Positions 53,048 to 61,824 of a stretch of 64,000 bases of DNA are shown here, piece by piece. Origin of the DNA: an uncultured Eubacteriales bacterium (GTDB taxonomy: Bacteria > Bacillota > Clostridia > Oscillospirales > CAG-272). The translations under genes were made by a program, and so were the position numbers. The DNA is taken from positions 331,169 through 395,168 of the forward strand of contig CAKRQL010000004.1 of assembly GCA_934393265.1 (NCBI GenBank). Direction: 5' to 3'. Every line of letters begins with the position of its first letter. Position 1 is the stretch's first letter. A model generated the notes under the pieces. It was given only the letters and a program-made list of their open reading frames with translations. It did not search any database and had not been told where the DNA came from.

Positions 53048-54274
53048 TCAGGCGAGGAGATCTATATCCGCGCCGAGGGAACGGAGCTTTGAAACAAGAG
53101 AGGAATATCCGCGTGTGAGCATACCGTCATCGGATATTACGCTCTCCCCCTCTGCCGCAAGAGCGGCAAGCAGACAAGCCGCGCCGGCGCGAAGGTCACA
53201 GACCTTTGCCCCGGAATTTTTTATTTCCGAGGGATATATCACCGCGCCGTCGGAAAAGCGGGCGGAGGCTATGCCGAACTTCGCAAGCTCGGAAAGGTAG
53301 CCGAAACGCTCCGGAAATACGGTATCGGTTATTTTTCCTCCGGAGTTTTTTGCGAGGAGGACCGCCGTCTGCGGCTGCATATCCGTGGGATAGCCTGGAT
53401 ACGGCGCGGTCGTGACCTCGGCATAATCAAGGCGTGAAGCTGCCACGGCGGAGACGGCGGCATCGGAGGAGGAGACCGAAGCCCCCATTGAAGAAAGAAA
53501 GGACGTCAGCGCCGAGAGCTCCCGCGGGGGGACGCCACGGACGCGGACGCGCCCGCCCGTGACAAGTCCGGCGATAATATATGTCCCCGCCTCTATCATA
53601 TCGGGAATGACGCGGGCACAGGTGCCGTGAAGCTGCCCGCCGCGGACGGTGAATGAATTTTCGGAAATTTCTATATCCGCGCCCGCCGAGCGGAGGAATG
53701 AAACAAGGAAGATTATATGCGGCTCTGTCGCCGGGTTCTCTATTCTGCTCTCCCCCTCTGTCGCCGCGGCGAGGAGCAGCGCATTTACGGTTGCACCGAC
53801 AGATTTATTCGCAAAGGTCACGGTCGCCGGGTGAAGCCCCGATGTGACAAGGGCATCTCCGCACATCTTAGCGCCAAAGGCGCGCGCCGCCGCGATATGC
53901 ATATCTATCGGGCGGGCGGAAAAATTACAGCCGCCGAAGTTCCTTATCGGGCACCTGCCGAAGCGCGGGACGGCGGAGCCTATCAGATATGTAGAGGCGC
54001 GGAAGGATGAAAGAAGCTCCGGCGGAGGGGTGGAATAGTGCAGATCGCCGGTATCTATGCGGCAGGTGTCTCCCTCGCGCTCTACCTCCGCGCCGAACAC
54101 GCTGAGAATTTCAAGAGCGACGCGAACATCCCGTATATCGGGAAGCCCGCGGAGGTACGTAACGCCCGGGCATATCAGCGTCGCGAATATTACGGGGAGA
54201 GACGCATTTTTCGAGCCGCCGCACTCTATATCGCCGGAGAGCGGGCGACCGCCCCTTACAAAATATTTTTCCAT
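53048..54274 (-). CDS. murA: UDP-N-acetylglucosamine 1-carboxyvinyltransferase
   Basis: A 408-residue enzyme that adds enolpyruvate to UDP-GlcNAc, the first committed peptidoglycan step. The conserved GGSKNASLPVIFATL (Lys/Asn site) is near residues 19-33 and the catalytic cysteine is in FGGCNFSARPIDMHI near 110-124, so the fosfomycin-target Cys is kept. Later GCxxxARPID-type and PYPGYPTDMQPQ (near 290-301) match the family. Slightly shorter than the usual 420 residues. CGGAG nine bases before the ATG. Which of the two Firmicutes paralogues (MurAA, MurAB) it is cannot be told. Confidence 0.94.
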   Translation of the reverse strand: MEKYFVRGGRPLSGDIECGGSKNASLPVIFATLICPGVTYLRGLPDIRDVRVALEILSVFGAEVEREGDTCRIDTGDLHYSTPPPELLSSFRASTYLIGSAVPRFGRCPIRNFGGCNFSARPIDMHIAAARAFGAKMCGDALVTSGLHPATVTFANKSVGATVNALLLAAATEGESRIENPATEPHIIFLVSFLRSAGADIEISENSFTVRGGQLHGTCARVIPDMIEAGTYIIAGLVTGGRVRVRGVPPRELSALTSFLSSMGASVSSSDAAVSAVAASRLDYAEVTTAPYPGYPTDMQPQTAVLLAKNSGGKITDTVFPERFGYLSELAKFGIASARFSDGAVIYPSEIKNSGAKVCDLRAGAACLLAALAAEGESVISDDGMLTRGYSSLVSKLRSLGADIDLLA

Positions 54275-54287
54275 AGGAACACACTCC

Positions 54288-54326
54288 GTACAAGGTATTG
54301 TACATTACAGCATATTCCCATGTGAA
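54288..54326 (-). promoter_or_regulatory. Candidate murA promoter with inverted repeat over the -10
   Basis: TTCACA (54326-54321), 18-base spacer, TACAAT (54302-54297). The -10 sits in the inverted repeat GTACAA-TACC-TTGTAC (54303-54288), as an operator would. The start codon follows 14 bases after the repeat. Confidence 0.5.
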
Positions 54327-54345
54327 AAATTCAGTTCCCGCCCTG

Positions 54346-55440
54346 TCAGGCGTCGCGATAATAGGCTACCGCGAGGTCGACGACGAGCCCGTAGCTACGG
54401 ACGCCGACGGTGCCGTTTATTTTGAGGTAGGTGTCGTTCATCGCGCTCGAGACCTTATCAATTACCGTACCGTCATATTTGCGCGCACGGGCATAATAGG
54501 CGCGCAGGTCATCCCGCGCGGTGGCGGAAAGCTCCGACGCGACCTCCGTATATGCGTCGCTGTCCGCGCGCGAAAGCGCAGAGGAGACGTACTGGTACAT
54601 CGTCATATACCCGCTGTAACGGATAAACGGGTCCTCCGAGCCGATACAGACAAGGAAGGCGACGAAGTTTGCTTCATTCTCCCTCGCAAATCCGCGCTGG
54701 TGCGCGAACTCGTGCGCGACGGTGAACGGCAGGCTGAAATCCGGATAGGTCATATTGAGGTTTGACTCTCCGGTGAAATAGGAGTATATTCCGAGGGTGC
54801 CGCAGGCGGTCATTATCTCGCCGGAGAGCGCGGGCTTAAAGCGGCTGTCAAAGGTATTTATCGCCGGATAAGCTTCTGCGGCGGTGCGGTATGCTTTACA
54901 TAAGAGCTCCGACAGCTCAGCGTTTGTATGCGGGGTGCGTGCCTCGCCGTCCCGGTACTCTATCTCCCCGGCACATTCGTTTATATTATCGCGGATAACG
55001 GTCAGGGTGTCGCGCAGTTCCTCTGCACTCACATCCCTTTCAGAGAAGCCGAGCTTCTCATCAAGCGTAGGTGTGCCGAACGAGAGCCCGAGCGTCAGGA
55101 CAAATGACGAATACAGGAGCGACACGGTGGCAAGCAGGACGGCGAGGAGGCGGACTGTCCGTCCCCGCTCATGCGATGCGCGGACGAACGCAATGACAAT
55201 GATAACCGCCCCGGGCAGGAGAAGATAAAGCAGCAGCTCCGCAAGCGAGAACGGGAGGAGCGAGGTTATCTTCGCTAAGACAAGCCGGACGGACTGTCCA
55301 ACGCGGATATTCAGAAAATCAGCCGCAGACGGGCTTATTCCGGAGATAATATGAAGCAGAGCGCAAGCTATAAGAATAACGAAGCAGACGACGGAGTATG
55401 TCGGGATGTATTTTCTGATAAATTCCCGAAATCTTTTCAT
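54346..55440 (-). CDS. DUF3810-family membrane metalloprotease-like protein
   Basis: A 364-residue protein with three N-terminal membrane spans (about residues 12-32, 55-78 and 95-120), then a soluble domain. The metallopeptidase-type motif HEFAHQRGF (HExxH) is near residue 236, followed by ENEANFVAFL, in which the Glu may be the third zinc ligand. This matches the DUF3810 family, whose role is not known. GGAGG four bases before the ATG at 55440. No clear link to its neighbours. Confidence 0.85.
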   Translation of the reverse strand: MKRFREFIRKYIPTYSVVCFVILIACALLHIISGISPSAADFLNIRVGQSVRLVLAKITSLLPFSLAELLLYLLLPGAVIIVIAFVRASHERGRTVRLLAVLLATVSLLYSSFVLTLGLSFGTPTLDEKLGFSERDVSAEELRDTLTVIRDNINECAGEIEYRDGEARTPHTNAELSELLCKAYRTAAEAYPAINTFDSRFKPALSGEIMTACGTLGIYSYFTGESNLNMTYPDFSLPFTVAHEFAHQRGFARENEANFVAFLVCIGSEDPFIRYSGYMTMYQYVSSALSRADSDAYTEVASELSATARDDLRAYYARARKYDGTVIDKVSSAMNDTYLKINGTVGVRSYGLVVDLAVAYYRDA

Positions 55441-55536
55441 AATACCTCCGGACTGTTTTTTGGGGATTTTGGCTGCCACCGTCGGCGGGAGACGGTTATG
55501 TCGCGCACGAGAGGGGCAGCCAACATTTTTTATCGA

Positions 55537-57156
55537 TTAAAGGGACGCATACTTTCTCGTCATAGGTCCGAGGAGTATAACGCACATCACCGCGGCGAGC
55601 GCGGCGAAGAGAGCCATCATAGCTATCGCGGCGACAAGCGGCGAGACGAGAAGCGAGAGTGCCGCGGCGCCGATGAGCGCGACGGTTGTAAAGAGCATGC
55701 CCGGCAGGATAGTCAGGGTGACAGACGCGGACTGCTTTATCACCTGTGTTTCGTTTGTGAAGTCGAGCTTCGGGAGAAGTATATTCATTACCGAGCCGAG
55801 GGCGGCAAAGGTCACCGTCGCAAATATCACGGTAAGAAAACCGGTTATCCAGTATATGACGCCCGCGCCGGAGGCTATCATAATGATAACGTACGAGACA
55901 AGGAGCGGAGGGAGCGATATTATAATATGCGGCAGAGTTTTCGACAGGACGACCGTCGTATCTTCGATTGGCAGTGTTTTCAGTATCCAGAGGCTCCGCC
56001 CCTCGAGCGAGAGGGCGCAGGAGGATATGTCGCACATCGAGGAAAGGACTAGTACGATCGCGATGCCGAGGACGCCCAATATGCCCTCCGGGGAGGACGG
56101 GAGCCCCATATTCTCTGTCATTTCGGCAATAACCCCGCGGAGAATATCCGCCTTTATGAGGGCGATAATTGCAACGACGACGGAGAATACAAGCCCCACG
56201 CCGCAGTTGACAATATATGCGGCGGAGCCGAAGAAACGGGATATTTCCTTTGAGACGAGCGCCGCGAGGACCGGCTTTTCACGCGCTGCCGTCTGCTTTT
56301 CCGCTCTCCTTTTCCGGGTTGCCGCGCCGGGAGACTGTATCATGCGGAAGTAATTCTTCGATATTATCGCAAAGACCGCGGCGGTAACGAGGAGCGCACC
56401 GAGGACAAATATAACGAAATTCAGCGGTCTGCCAGTGGCGGCAAGCCCTATCTGACGCAGGAACGAGAACGACGACTCCACCGCGTCCGGGTTCTCCTCT
56501 GCCCCTCCGAGTATGCCGTCAGAGCTTATGAATTTATAGTAGACGACAAAGTAGAGTGCGAGGAAAATCATCCAGATTATTGCGGTTACAATCGAACGGT
56601 TCTTCAGCTTTGCGGCGATTTTTGCTATCACAAATCCGACAATCGCCGAGAGCGCCGTTGCCGGCAGGGGGAGTATCAGAAATGTGACGAACGCAGAGAG
56701 AAGCGAGAGCGGCGCGCCGCCGAGGACGGCATAGATAATCAGAGCCGGGAGAGCTATCACCGCGGTCTCAACATAATTGAATATAAAGACGACCGAAGCG
56801 CGCGCGATGATTATATCCCGCGCCTTTATCGGCATGGAGAGCAGGAGCTCATTATCCTTACACTCAAAGAGGACGCCCTTTGTCTCAATAGTACCGAAAA
56901 TAAAGACTATCGAAAATGCGGCAAGCATGAATATACCGAAATAGAGCCAGTCGCTCCTCCCTATGAACACCGTGCCGAGGGAGAGTGCGGTGGTCGCCGA
57001 GAGCATTAAGAACATGAGTATCAGAAAGGCGTAAAGCACAGCGACAAGCGCCACCCTTCCGGGGCTCTTTTCGTAGGTCCCGTTCTTCCCACGCTTTCCG
57101 TTTGCAATTCCGGAAAGGCAGGAGCGGAAGTATACGGAGATAAGGCTCTTTATCAT
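55537..57156 (-). CDS. ABC-2 type exporter permease
   Basis: A 539-residue integral membrane protein with about 12 hydrophobic spans and a basic cytosolic loop near residues 275-300 (TRKRRAEKQTAAREK). Large permeases of this shape paired with a CcmA-type ATPase form the putative ABC_export/ABC-2 group in Firmicutes. The ATG overlaps the stop of the ATPase gene by four bases. Cargo unknown. Confidence 0.85.
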   Translation of the reverse strand: MIKSLISVYFRSCLSGIANGKRGKNGTYEKSPGRVALVAVLYAFLILMFLMLSATTALSLGTVFIGRSDWLYFGIFMLAAFSIVFIFGTIETKGVLFECKDNELLLSMPIKARDIIIARASVVFIFNYVETAVIALPALIIYAVLGGAPLSLLSAFVTFLILPLPATALSAIVGFVIAKIAAKLKNRSIVTAIIWMIFLALYFVVYYKFISSDGILGGAEENPDAVESSFSFLRQIGLAATGRPLNFVIFVLGALLVTAAVFAIISKNYFRMIQSPGAATRKRRAEKQTAAREKPVLAALVSKEISRFFGSAAYIVNCGVGLVFSVVVAIIALIKADILRGVIAEMTENMGLPSSPEGILGVLGIAIVLVLSSMCDISSCALSLEGRSLWILKTLPIEDTTVVLSKTLPHIIISLPPLLVSYVIIMIASGAGVIYWITGFLTVIFATVTFAALGSVMNILLPKLDFTNETQVIKQSASVTLTILPGMLFTTVALIGAAALSLLVSPLVAAIAMMALFAALAAVMCVILLGPMTRKYASL

Positions 57157-57866
57157 TCTCCGTCCTCCTCAAGCTCGAGAAACACCTCTTCGAGCGACTC
57201 GTTGCCGCGGACCTCATCCATAGCTCCGGTGATTACGAGCCTTCCGTTCTTTATTATTGCCACCTTATCGCATATCTTTTCCGCGACGTCAAGAACATGC
57301 GTCGAAAACAGTATTGCACCGCCGCCGGCGCAATGCTCACGCATCATTTCCTTTAACGTAAAGGACGCCTTCGGGTCGAGACCCACAAACGGTTCGTCCA
57401 TGAGGATAAGGCGGGGGCTGTGGAGCCATGCGGAGATTATAGCGAGCTTTTGCTTCATTCCGTGGGAATAGGAGCCTATCGGCTGTGAAAGGTCCTTTGT
57501 AAGCGAAAACCTCTCTGCAAGGTCGGCTATCCGCGCGCGGCGCTCCTCCGTACCGACGCCGTAGACGTCGGCAATTAAATTCAGGAATTTTTCACCGGTC
57601 AGAAAGTCGTAGAGGTCCGGGTTATCGGGAAGATAGGCAAGGATGCGCTTACATTCGAGCGGTCGCTCCTTTATCGACATACCGTCAATAAGTATATCTC
57701 CCCCGTCGAAATCTATAAGCCCGACACATGCTTTCAGCGTCGTTGTTTTTCCCGCGCCGTTATGCCCTATGAAGGCACATATTTCTCCCGGTGCTATTGA
57801 GAGCGAGAGGTTATCGACGGCGCATTTTTCGCCGTACTTTTTCGTAAATGATCTGATTTGCAGCAT
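57153..57866 (-). CDS. ABC-2 type exporter ATP-binding protein
   Basis: A 237-residue ATPase with Walker A GHNGAGKTT near residues 34-42, a CcmA-like Q-loop region AYLPDNPDLYDFLTGEKFL near 80-98, signature SYSHGMKQKLAIISAWLH near 139-156 and Walker B LILMDEPFVGLDPKA. I start at MLQIRSFTKKYGEK (57866), ten bases after GGAGG; a longer reading crosses the promoter and cannot be translated from it. Forms an exporter with the overlapping permease. Confidence 0.93.
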   Translation of the reverse strand: MLQIRSFTKKYGEKCAVDNLSLSIAPGEICAFIGHNGAGKTTTLKACVGLIDFDGGDILIDGMSIKERPLECKRILAYLPDNPDLYDFLTGEKFLNLIADVYGVGTEERRARIADLAERFSLTKDLSQPIGSYSHGMKQKLAIISAWLHSPRLILMDEPFVGLDPKASFTLKEMMREHCAGGGAILFSTHVLDVAEKICDKVAIIKNGRLVITGAMDEVRGNESLEEVFLELEEDGE

Positions 57867-57930
57867 TAAAGGCTGTCCTCCCATGTAATAGTATTTTCCG
57901 GTCATATAAGCCCTGCGGGCTGTACGAGAG

Positions 57931-57959
57931 ATTATAACATACAAGTTTGCAAATGTCAA
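57931..57959 (-). promoter_or_regulatory. Consensus sigma-A promoter of the ABC-2 exporter
   Basis: TTGACA (57959-57954), 17-base spacer, TATAAT (57936-57931): an exact consensus match, 65 bases before the ATPase ATG. Such a strong promoter suggests a repressor (see palindrome at 57966-57981). Confidence 0.93.
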
Positions 57960-57965
57960 CATTTG

Positions 57966-57981
57966 CGCGTGTATACACGCG
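57966..57981. promoter_or_regulatory. Perfect palindrome between the ABC-2 exporter and tspO
   Basis: CGCGTGTATACACGCG is a perfect 16-base palindrome, seven bases upstream of the exporter -35. Its GTATAC core with GT and AC arms recalls GntR/YtrA-type operators, which control similar exporter operons; this is an inference, and no regulator gene is adjacent. Confidence 0.5.
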
Positions 57982-58060
57982 AGAATACGAAAGAAGTGAC
58001 AGGCGAATAATCCGCGCCGGACATTCATATAAATATACAAAAAGGAAGGCGGAAAAAATT

Positions 58061-58534
58061 ATGAAAAAGCTACTTCGTTATGTTGTATCGGTTATTATCG
58101 CCCTCGGCGTCGGCGGGCTGTCAGCCCTTATTGTCGGGGACAGCACAAAGATTTACGGAGAGCTGCTGCTCCCGCCGCTCGCTCCCCCGTCGTGGCTCTT
58201 CCCGGTTATGTGGTCTATTCTGTACGTTCTCATGGGAATAACGGCTGCTATGATATACGGAAAGCGGCGGGAAATGCCGAAAAAGGTCAGCGACGCGCTC
58301 TATTCCTATGCCATATCCCTTGTTGTCAACTTCTCATGGAGCATATTCTTTTTCCGGTTCGGCTCGTTCCTTTTCGCTTTTATATGGCTGCTGTTTCTGC
58401 TCTTCACCGTCTGCCGGACGGCTATTGAATACGGTAGAATATCGAAGGCGGCGGAATATTTGCAGATTCCGTACATTATATGGCTCCTCTTCGCCGGGTA
58501 TCTCAATCTCGGAGTGGTTATTCTGAACCGCTGA
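58061..58534 (+). CDS. tspO: TspO/MBR family tryptophan-rich sensory protein
   Basis: A 157-residue protein with five membrane spans. TspO hallmarks: PPLAPPSWLFPVMWSILYVLMG near residues 37-58 (in parts: LAPPSWLFPVMWSILY, VLMGITAAMIYG), NFSWSIFFFRFGSFLFAF near 94-111, and IPYIIWLLFAGYLNLGVVILN at the end (in parts: IPYIIWLLFAGYLN, LGVVILN). Binds porphyrins and is tied to stress and tetrapyrrole handling in bacteria. Start ATG 58061 after AAGGAAGGCGG. Divergent from the ABC-2 exporter. Confidence 0.93.
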   Translation: MKKLLRYVVSVIIALGVGGLSALIVGDSTKIYGELLLPPLAPPSWLFPVMWSILYVLMGITAAMIYGKRREMPKKVSDALYSYAISLVVNFSWSIFFFRFGSFLFAFIWLLFLLFTVCRTAIEYGRISKAAEYLQIPYIIWLLFAGYLNLGVVILNR

Positions 58535-58575
58535 TATATCCGTTTCATAAAACATTCACAAAAAAGCCACATATG

Positions 58576-58612
58576 TGCCCGTATAATTCCGTTAGGCATG
58601 CGGGCATCTTTT
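58576..58612 (+). terminator. Weak terminator candidate after tspO
   Basis: TGCCCG (58576-58581) pairs with CGGGCA (58601-58606), a six-base-pair stem with a 19-base loop, followed by TCTTTTCC. It lies 40 bases after tspO and directly before the next promoter. Confidence 0.4.
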
Positions 58613-58614
58613 CC

Positions 58615-58643
58615 TTGAAAAAGCTCCCGTCGTATGGTAGAAT
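58615..58643 (+). promoter_or_regulatory. Promoter of the DUF1846 gene
   Basis: TTGAAA (58615-58620), 17-base spacer, TAGAAT (58638-58643), about 34 bases before the ATG at 58677. Confidence 0.8.
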
Positions 58644-58676
58644 AATTGTATTGATGCTATCGTACGGGGGAGTTTT

Positions 58677-60164
58677 ATGTTCAGGGCGGGATTCGACAAC
58701 GACAAATATCTGAAGCTTCAGTCTGAAAAGATAAAAGAGCGGATCGGACAGTTCGGCGGCAGGCTGTATCTTGAGTTCGGCGGCAAGCTGTTTGATGACT
58801 ATCACGCGGCACGGGTACTCCCCGGATTTGCCCCCGACAGCAAGATACGGATGCTGATTGAGCTGCGCGAGGTTGCGGAGATAATAATCGCGATAAACAC
58901 CGAGGACATAGAAAAAAATAAGGTGCGCGGAGATCTCGGGATTACATATGACACAGAGGTGCTTCGCCTTATCGATGCGTTCCGCGGGTACGGGCTCCTT
59001 GTCGGCTCCGTCGTTATGACGAGATACAATGAAAATCCTGTGGCCGAGGGGTTCCGGAATAAGCTCGAGGGGCTCGGTATCCGGGTGTACAAGCACTACC
59101 GGATAGACGGCTACCCGTACAATATCCCGGATATTCTCTCGGATAACGGCTTCGGAAAGAACGAATATGCCGAGACGGAGCGACAGCTCGTGGTGGTTAC
59201 CGCGCCAGGTCCCGGCTCCGGGAAAATGGCTACCTGCCTCTCACAGATATATCATGAGAGCCGCCGCGGGCAGAAGTCCGGGTATGCGAAGTTCGAGACC
59301 TTCCCGGTATGGAACCTCCCGCTCTCTCATCCGGTCAATCTCGCCTATGAGGCGGCTACCGCAGACCTCGCGGACGTCAATATGATAGATCCTTTTCACC
59401 TTGAGGCATACGGCATTTCTGCCGTGAATTATAACCGTGATGTTGAGGTTTTTCCTGTTTTGAGTTCTATGCTCAAGGGCATACTCGGTGAGTCGCCGTA
59501 CAAGTCTCCTACCGACATGGGGGTCAACATGGCGGGCTTCTGCATATTTGATGACGAGGCGGTATGCGAGGCGTCAAGGCGCGAGATGGTGCGCAGATAT
59601 TACGGTGCGCTGTGCGACAGGCGCAAGGGCTGTGGCGGGGATGTCGAGGTACACAAGTTAGAGCTGCTGCTCCGGCAGGCGGGGTGCACGATTGAAAATG
59701 AGCGTCCGTGTGTCGCTCCGGCTCTTGCAAAGGCGGAGGCTACCGATGCGCCCGCCGCCGCGATAGAGCTGAACGACGGGCGGATAGTCACCGGAAAGAC
59801 CACTTCCCTCCTCGGCGCGGCGAGCGCCGCGCTGCTGAACGCGCTGAAGCTGCTCGCGGGGATTGACGACTCTGTGGATGTTATATCCGACAAGACGCTG
59901 CGCCCCATTCAGGCACTGAAAATCGAAAATCTCGGAAACAACAATCCGAGACTGCACACTGACGAGGTGCTGATAGCACTCGCGATTTCCGCGGTCTCAA
60001 ACAAGGACTCAAAGCGGGCGATGGCGCAGCTCGAAAATCTTCGCTATACCGAATTTCACTCGACGGTAATGCTCTCGCAGGTTGATACGAATACTCTCCG
60101 AAAGCTCGGAATGAATGTTACCTGCGAGCCGAAATATCAGACGAAGAAGCTCTATCACACCTAA
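58677..60164 (+). CDS. DUF1846 domain-containing protein
   Basis: A 495-residue soluble protein of the DUF1846 family, widespread in Clostridia and lactic acid bacteria. It opens with AGFDNDKYLKLQSEKIKERI and LYLEFGGKLFDDYHAARVLPGF (in parts: LYLEFGGKL, FDDYHAARVLPGF), and has a nucleotide-loop-like GPGSGKMATCLSQIYHE near residue 181. The family has no settled function; structures resemble nucleotide-binding folds. Length is normal (about 490-505). Own promoter. It is the last host-like gene before the tRNA. Confidence 0.9.
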   Translation: MFRAGFDNDKYLKLQSEKIKERIGQFGGRLYLEFGGKLFDDYHAARVLPGFAPDSKIRMLIELREVAEIIIAINTEDIEKNKVRGDLGITYDTEVLRLIDAFRGYGLLVGSVVMTRYNENPVAEGFRNKLEGLGIRVYKHYRIDGYPYNIPDILSDNGFGKNEYAETERQLVVVTAPGPGSGKMATCLSQIYHESRRGQKSGYAKFETFPVWNLPLSHPVNLAYEAATADLADVNMIDPFHLEAYGISAVNYNRDVEVFPVLSSMLKGILGESPYKSPTDMGVNMAGFCIFDDEAVCEASRREMVRRYYGALCDRRKGCGGDVEVHKLELLLRQAGCTIENERPCVAPALAKAEATDAPAAAIELNDGRIVTGKTTSLLGAASAALLNALKLLAGIDDSVDVISDKTLRPIQALKIENLGNNNPRLHTDEVLIALAISAVSNKDSKRAMAQLENLRYTEFHSTVMLSQVDTNTLRKLGMNVTCEPKYQTKKLYHT

Positions 60165-60205
60165 ATAAGATTGCGGGTGCGGCGGGCTGAAAATTCAGGC
60201 AAGTA

Positions 60206-60234
60206 TTGACTTTTCCCCGTCTTTCTGCTACAAT
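60206..60234 (+). promoter_or_regulatory. Promoter of tRNA-Pro
   Basis: TTGACT (60206-60211), 17-base spacer, TACAAT (60229-60234). The predicted start is near 60241. A very stable hairpin CCCGCCGG-TCT-CCGGCGGG (60269-60287) lies between it and the mature tRNA 5' end and may guide processing. Confidence 0.88.
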
Positions 60235-60291
60235 GTCTCTTGAAATATAAATGCGGAATATGAAAATACCCGCCGGTCTCCGGCGGGACAT

Positions 60292-60367
60292 CGGGATGTA
60301 GCGCAGTTGGTAGCGCGCGTGGTTTGGGACCACGATGTCGCAGGTTCGAATCCTGTCATTCCGACCA
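60292..60367 (+). tRNA. tRNA-Pro (anticodon TGG)
   Basis: A 76-base cloverleaf with the CCA end encoded. Acceptor stem CGGGATG/CATTCCG (one G-T pair), D arm with AGTTGGTA loop, anticodon stem CGTGG/CCACG with loop TTTGGGA (anticodon TGG, reading CCA and probably other Pro codons), and T arm CAGG-TTCGAAT-CCTG. Reads Pro. It marks the edge between GC-rich host DNA and the AT-rich segment that follows, a usual setting for an integrated island. Confidence 0.97.
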
Positions 60368-60376
60368 AAATTTTGA

Positions 60377-60414
60377 CCGAAAGCAGGAGTTATTCCCCGC
60401 TTTCGGCATTTTTT
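60377..60414 (+). terminator. Terminator of the tRNA-Pro transcript
   Basis: Stem CCGAAAGC/GCTTTCGG (60377-60384 with 60399-60406) followed by CA and six T, ten bases after the tRNA. Confidence 0.9.
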
Positions 60415-60452
60415 ATGTTGTATTACTTTTTCATGTTTAGTTTCTACTTATC

Positions 60453-60638
60453 CTATAATTGTTCTTCCTCCTTTTTGTTCAACTCCTCCGTACTCACTCT
60501 GATAGTAAACACTCTTTTCCTGTTCAATTCTATTTTTCTTAACCCCAATTCTTCACGAGCACTGTTCCGAAATTCGTTTAGCAAAGAATATACATCATTG
60601 TTATGATTATCAACCATACACTTTCTATTTGGTTGCAC
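60453..60638 (-). CDS. Possible small protein downstream of the kinase
   Basis: A reading frame of 61 codons (GTG at 60638; ATG eight codons later) three bases after the kinase stop. It is charged, with VFTIRVSTEEL near residues 43-53 recalling the start of ribbon-helix-helix or MobC-like DNA-binding proteins, but it ends soon after. The ribosome site is poor. It may be a real small gene, the remains of one, or chance in AT-rich DNA. Confidence 0.3.
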   Translation of the reverse strand: MQPNRKCMVDNHNNDVYSLLNEFRNSAREELGLRKIELNRKRVFTIRVSTEELNKKEEEQL

Positions 60639-60640
60639 TG

Positions 60641-61795
60641 TTAAAATGGTAATTCATCATCCGCATACTCAATCTTGGCAACCGATAGTTTAGCGATAAT
60701 ATTGTTTAACACCAATCGTTGCCAATCATCTGAAAGCGAATCGTACCATTTTCCAAATGCCGTGACTACCTCACACGAGATTTCTCTCTGTGGATAATAT
60801 TTATAATTACCTTTGACTACGACAGACACAAGATCGTTTGGATTCTGAATGATATTTTCAAAGCAATTGCGTTGAATAACAGTGTGTATATTATCCTTAA
60901 ATTCCTTGATTTCGGTAACAAAACTTCTACTTTCCTTAAAACATGACAGACACGCCATAATCGCATTTGAAAACTCTTGATATATGCTTTTGTCTTGTTG
61001 TCTTATTTCAAGATTTCCAAAATCTTTTTTTGCCATTGCTTCCTTGATTTCAGCAAAAGAGGCATACCGATTTTCTTTCTTTGGTTCCATCATTTTTTGC
61101 AAAACAAAATCATACGAGAACAGAAAATCCACCTGAGTTTCTCGCAAAAGTCTGTTGTATAGTTCTGCCAAGTAGAACATATCTGTTTGAGAATCATACT
61201 TGCCTTCGAAATACTCGTTTGGAAGCTTATCCAGTCCGGAACGGTTGATAATCTCTGCCATGCTATCTTCTGATGTATCGATTGGTGAGAATGACTTCCC
61301 CAACCCGAAATCAATGATTTTCACTACTCCATCACATGTGATTAGAATATTTCCTTCTCGTATATCACGATGAACAACTCCTCGTTCCTCTATGTAGGCA
61401 AATCCATCTATAAGTTGTGAAAAGATAGTGTTGGGATCAACACCTTTTGCCCATAACGATTGATCACCCAGATATTCATTTATCCTTTTTCCGTCTATAT
61501 ACTCCATTAAGATATATCCTGTATATAGCGACTCAAAGGGATAATAGTTAAAAACCCTAACCACATTTCTGTGATTAAGTTTATACATAATCTTGATTTC
61601 TTGCAAGAATGAATCAAAGAACTCCTTGCGGTCTCTTTCATGATAAGGTTCATATTTCTTTGCTACGAAGAGTTCATCGATGAATGGATCTTTGAGCAAA
61701 ACTGTTTGACCAAAAGAGCCCGATCCGAGGTTGTTATTCACAATTACATAGTCCTTTTGTTTTACAAAAGCGACGATATCACCGTTATTTTTCAC
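60641..61795 (-). CDS. Cytosolic eukaryotic-type Ser/Thr protein kinase of an accessory module
   Basis: A 384-residue kinase without membrane span. Gly-rich loop LGSGSFGQT at 23-31, ATP-binding lysine in VAKK (K46), helix C glutamate E66, catalytic loop HRDIREGN at 142-149 (D144, N149) and DFG at 162-164: all key residues are present, so it should be active. The kinase domain ends near 270; the last 110 residues match no domain I know. There are no PASTA repeats, so it is not a PrkC-type envelope kinase. GTG start after GAGAGAGG. AT-rich, unlike the host genes. It follows the partner gene by 29 bases. Confidence 0.88.
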   Translation of the reverse strand: MKNNGDIVAFVKQKDYVIVNNNLGSGSFGQTVLLKDPFIDELFVAKKYEPYHERDRKEFFDSFLQEIKIMYKLNHRNVVRVFNYYPFESLYTGYILMEYIDGKRINEYLGDQSLWAKGVDPNTIFSQLIDGFAYIEERGVVHRDIREGNILITCDGVVKIIDFGLGKSFSPIDTSEDSMAEIINRSGLDKLPNEYFEGKYDSQTDMFYLAELYNRLLRETQVDFLFSYDFVLQKMMEPKKENRYASFAEIKEAMAKKDFGNLEIRQQDKSIYQEFSNAIMACLSCFKESRSFVTEIKEFKDNIHTVIQRNCFENIIQNPNDLVSVVVKGNYKYYPQREISCEVVTAFGKWYDSLSDDWQRLVLNNIIAKLSVAKIEYADDELPF

Positions 61796-61824
61796 TCTTT
61801 ACTAACCTCTCTCCAACGACTTAA

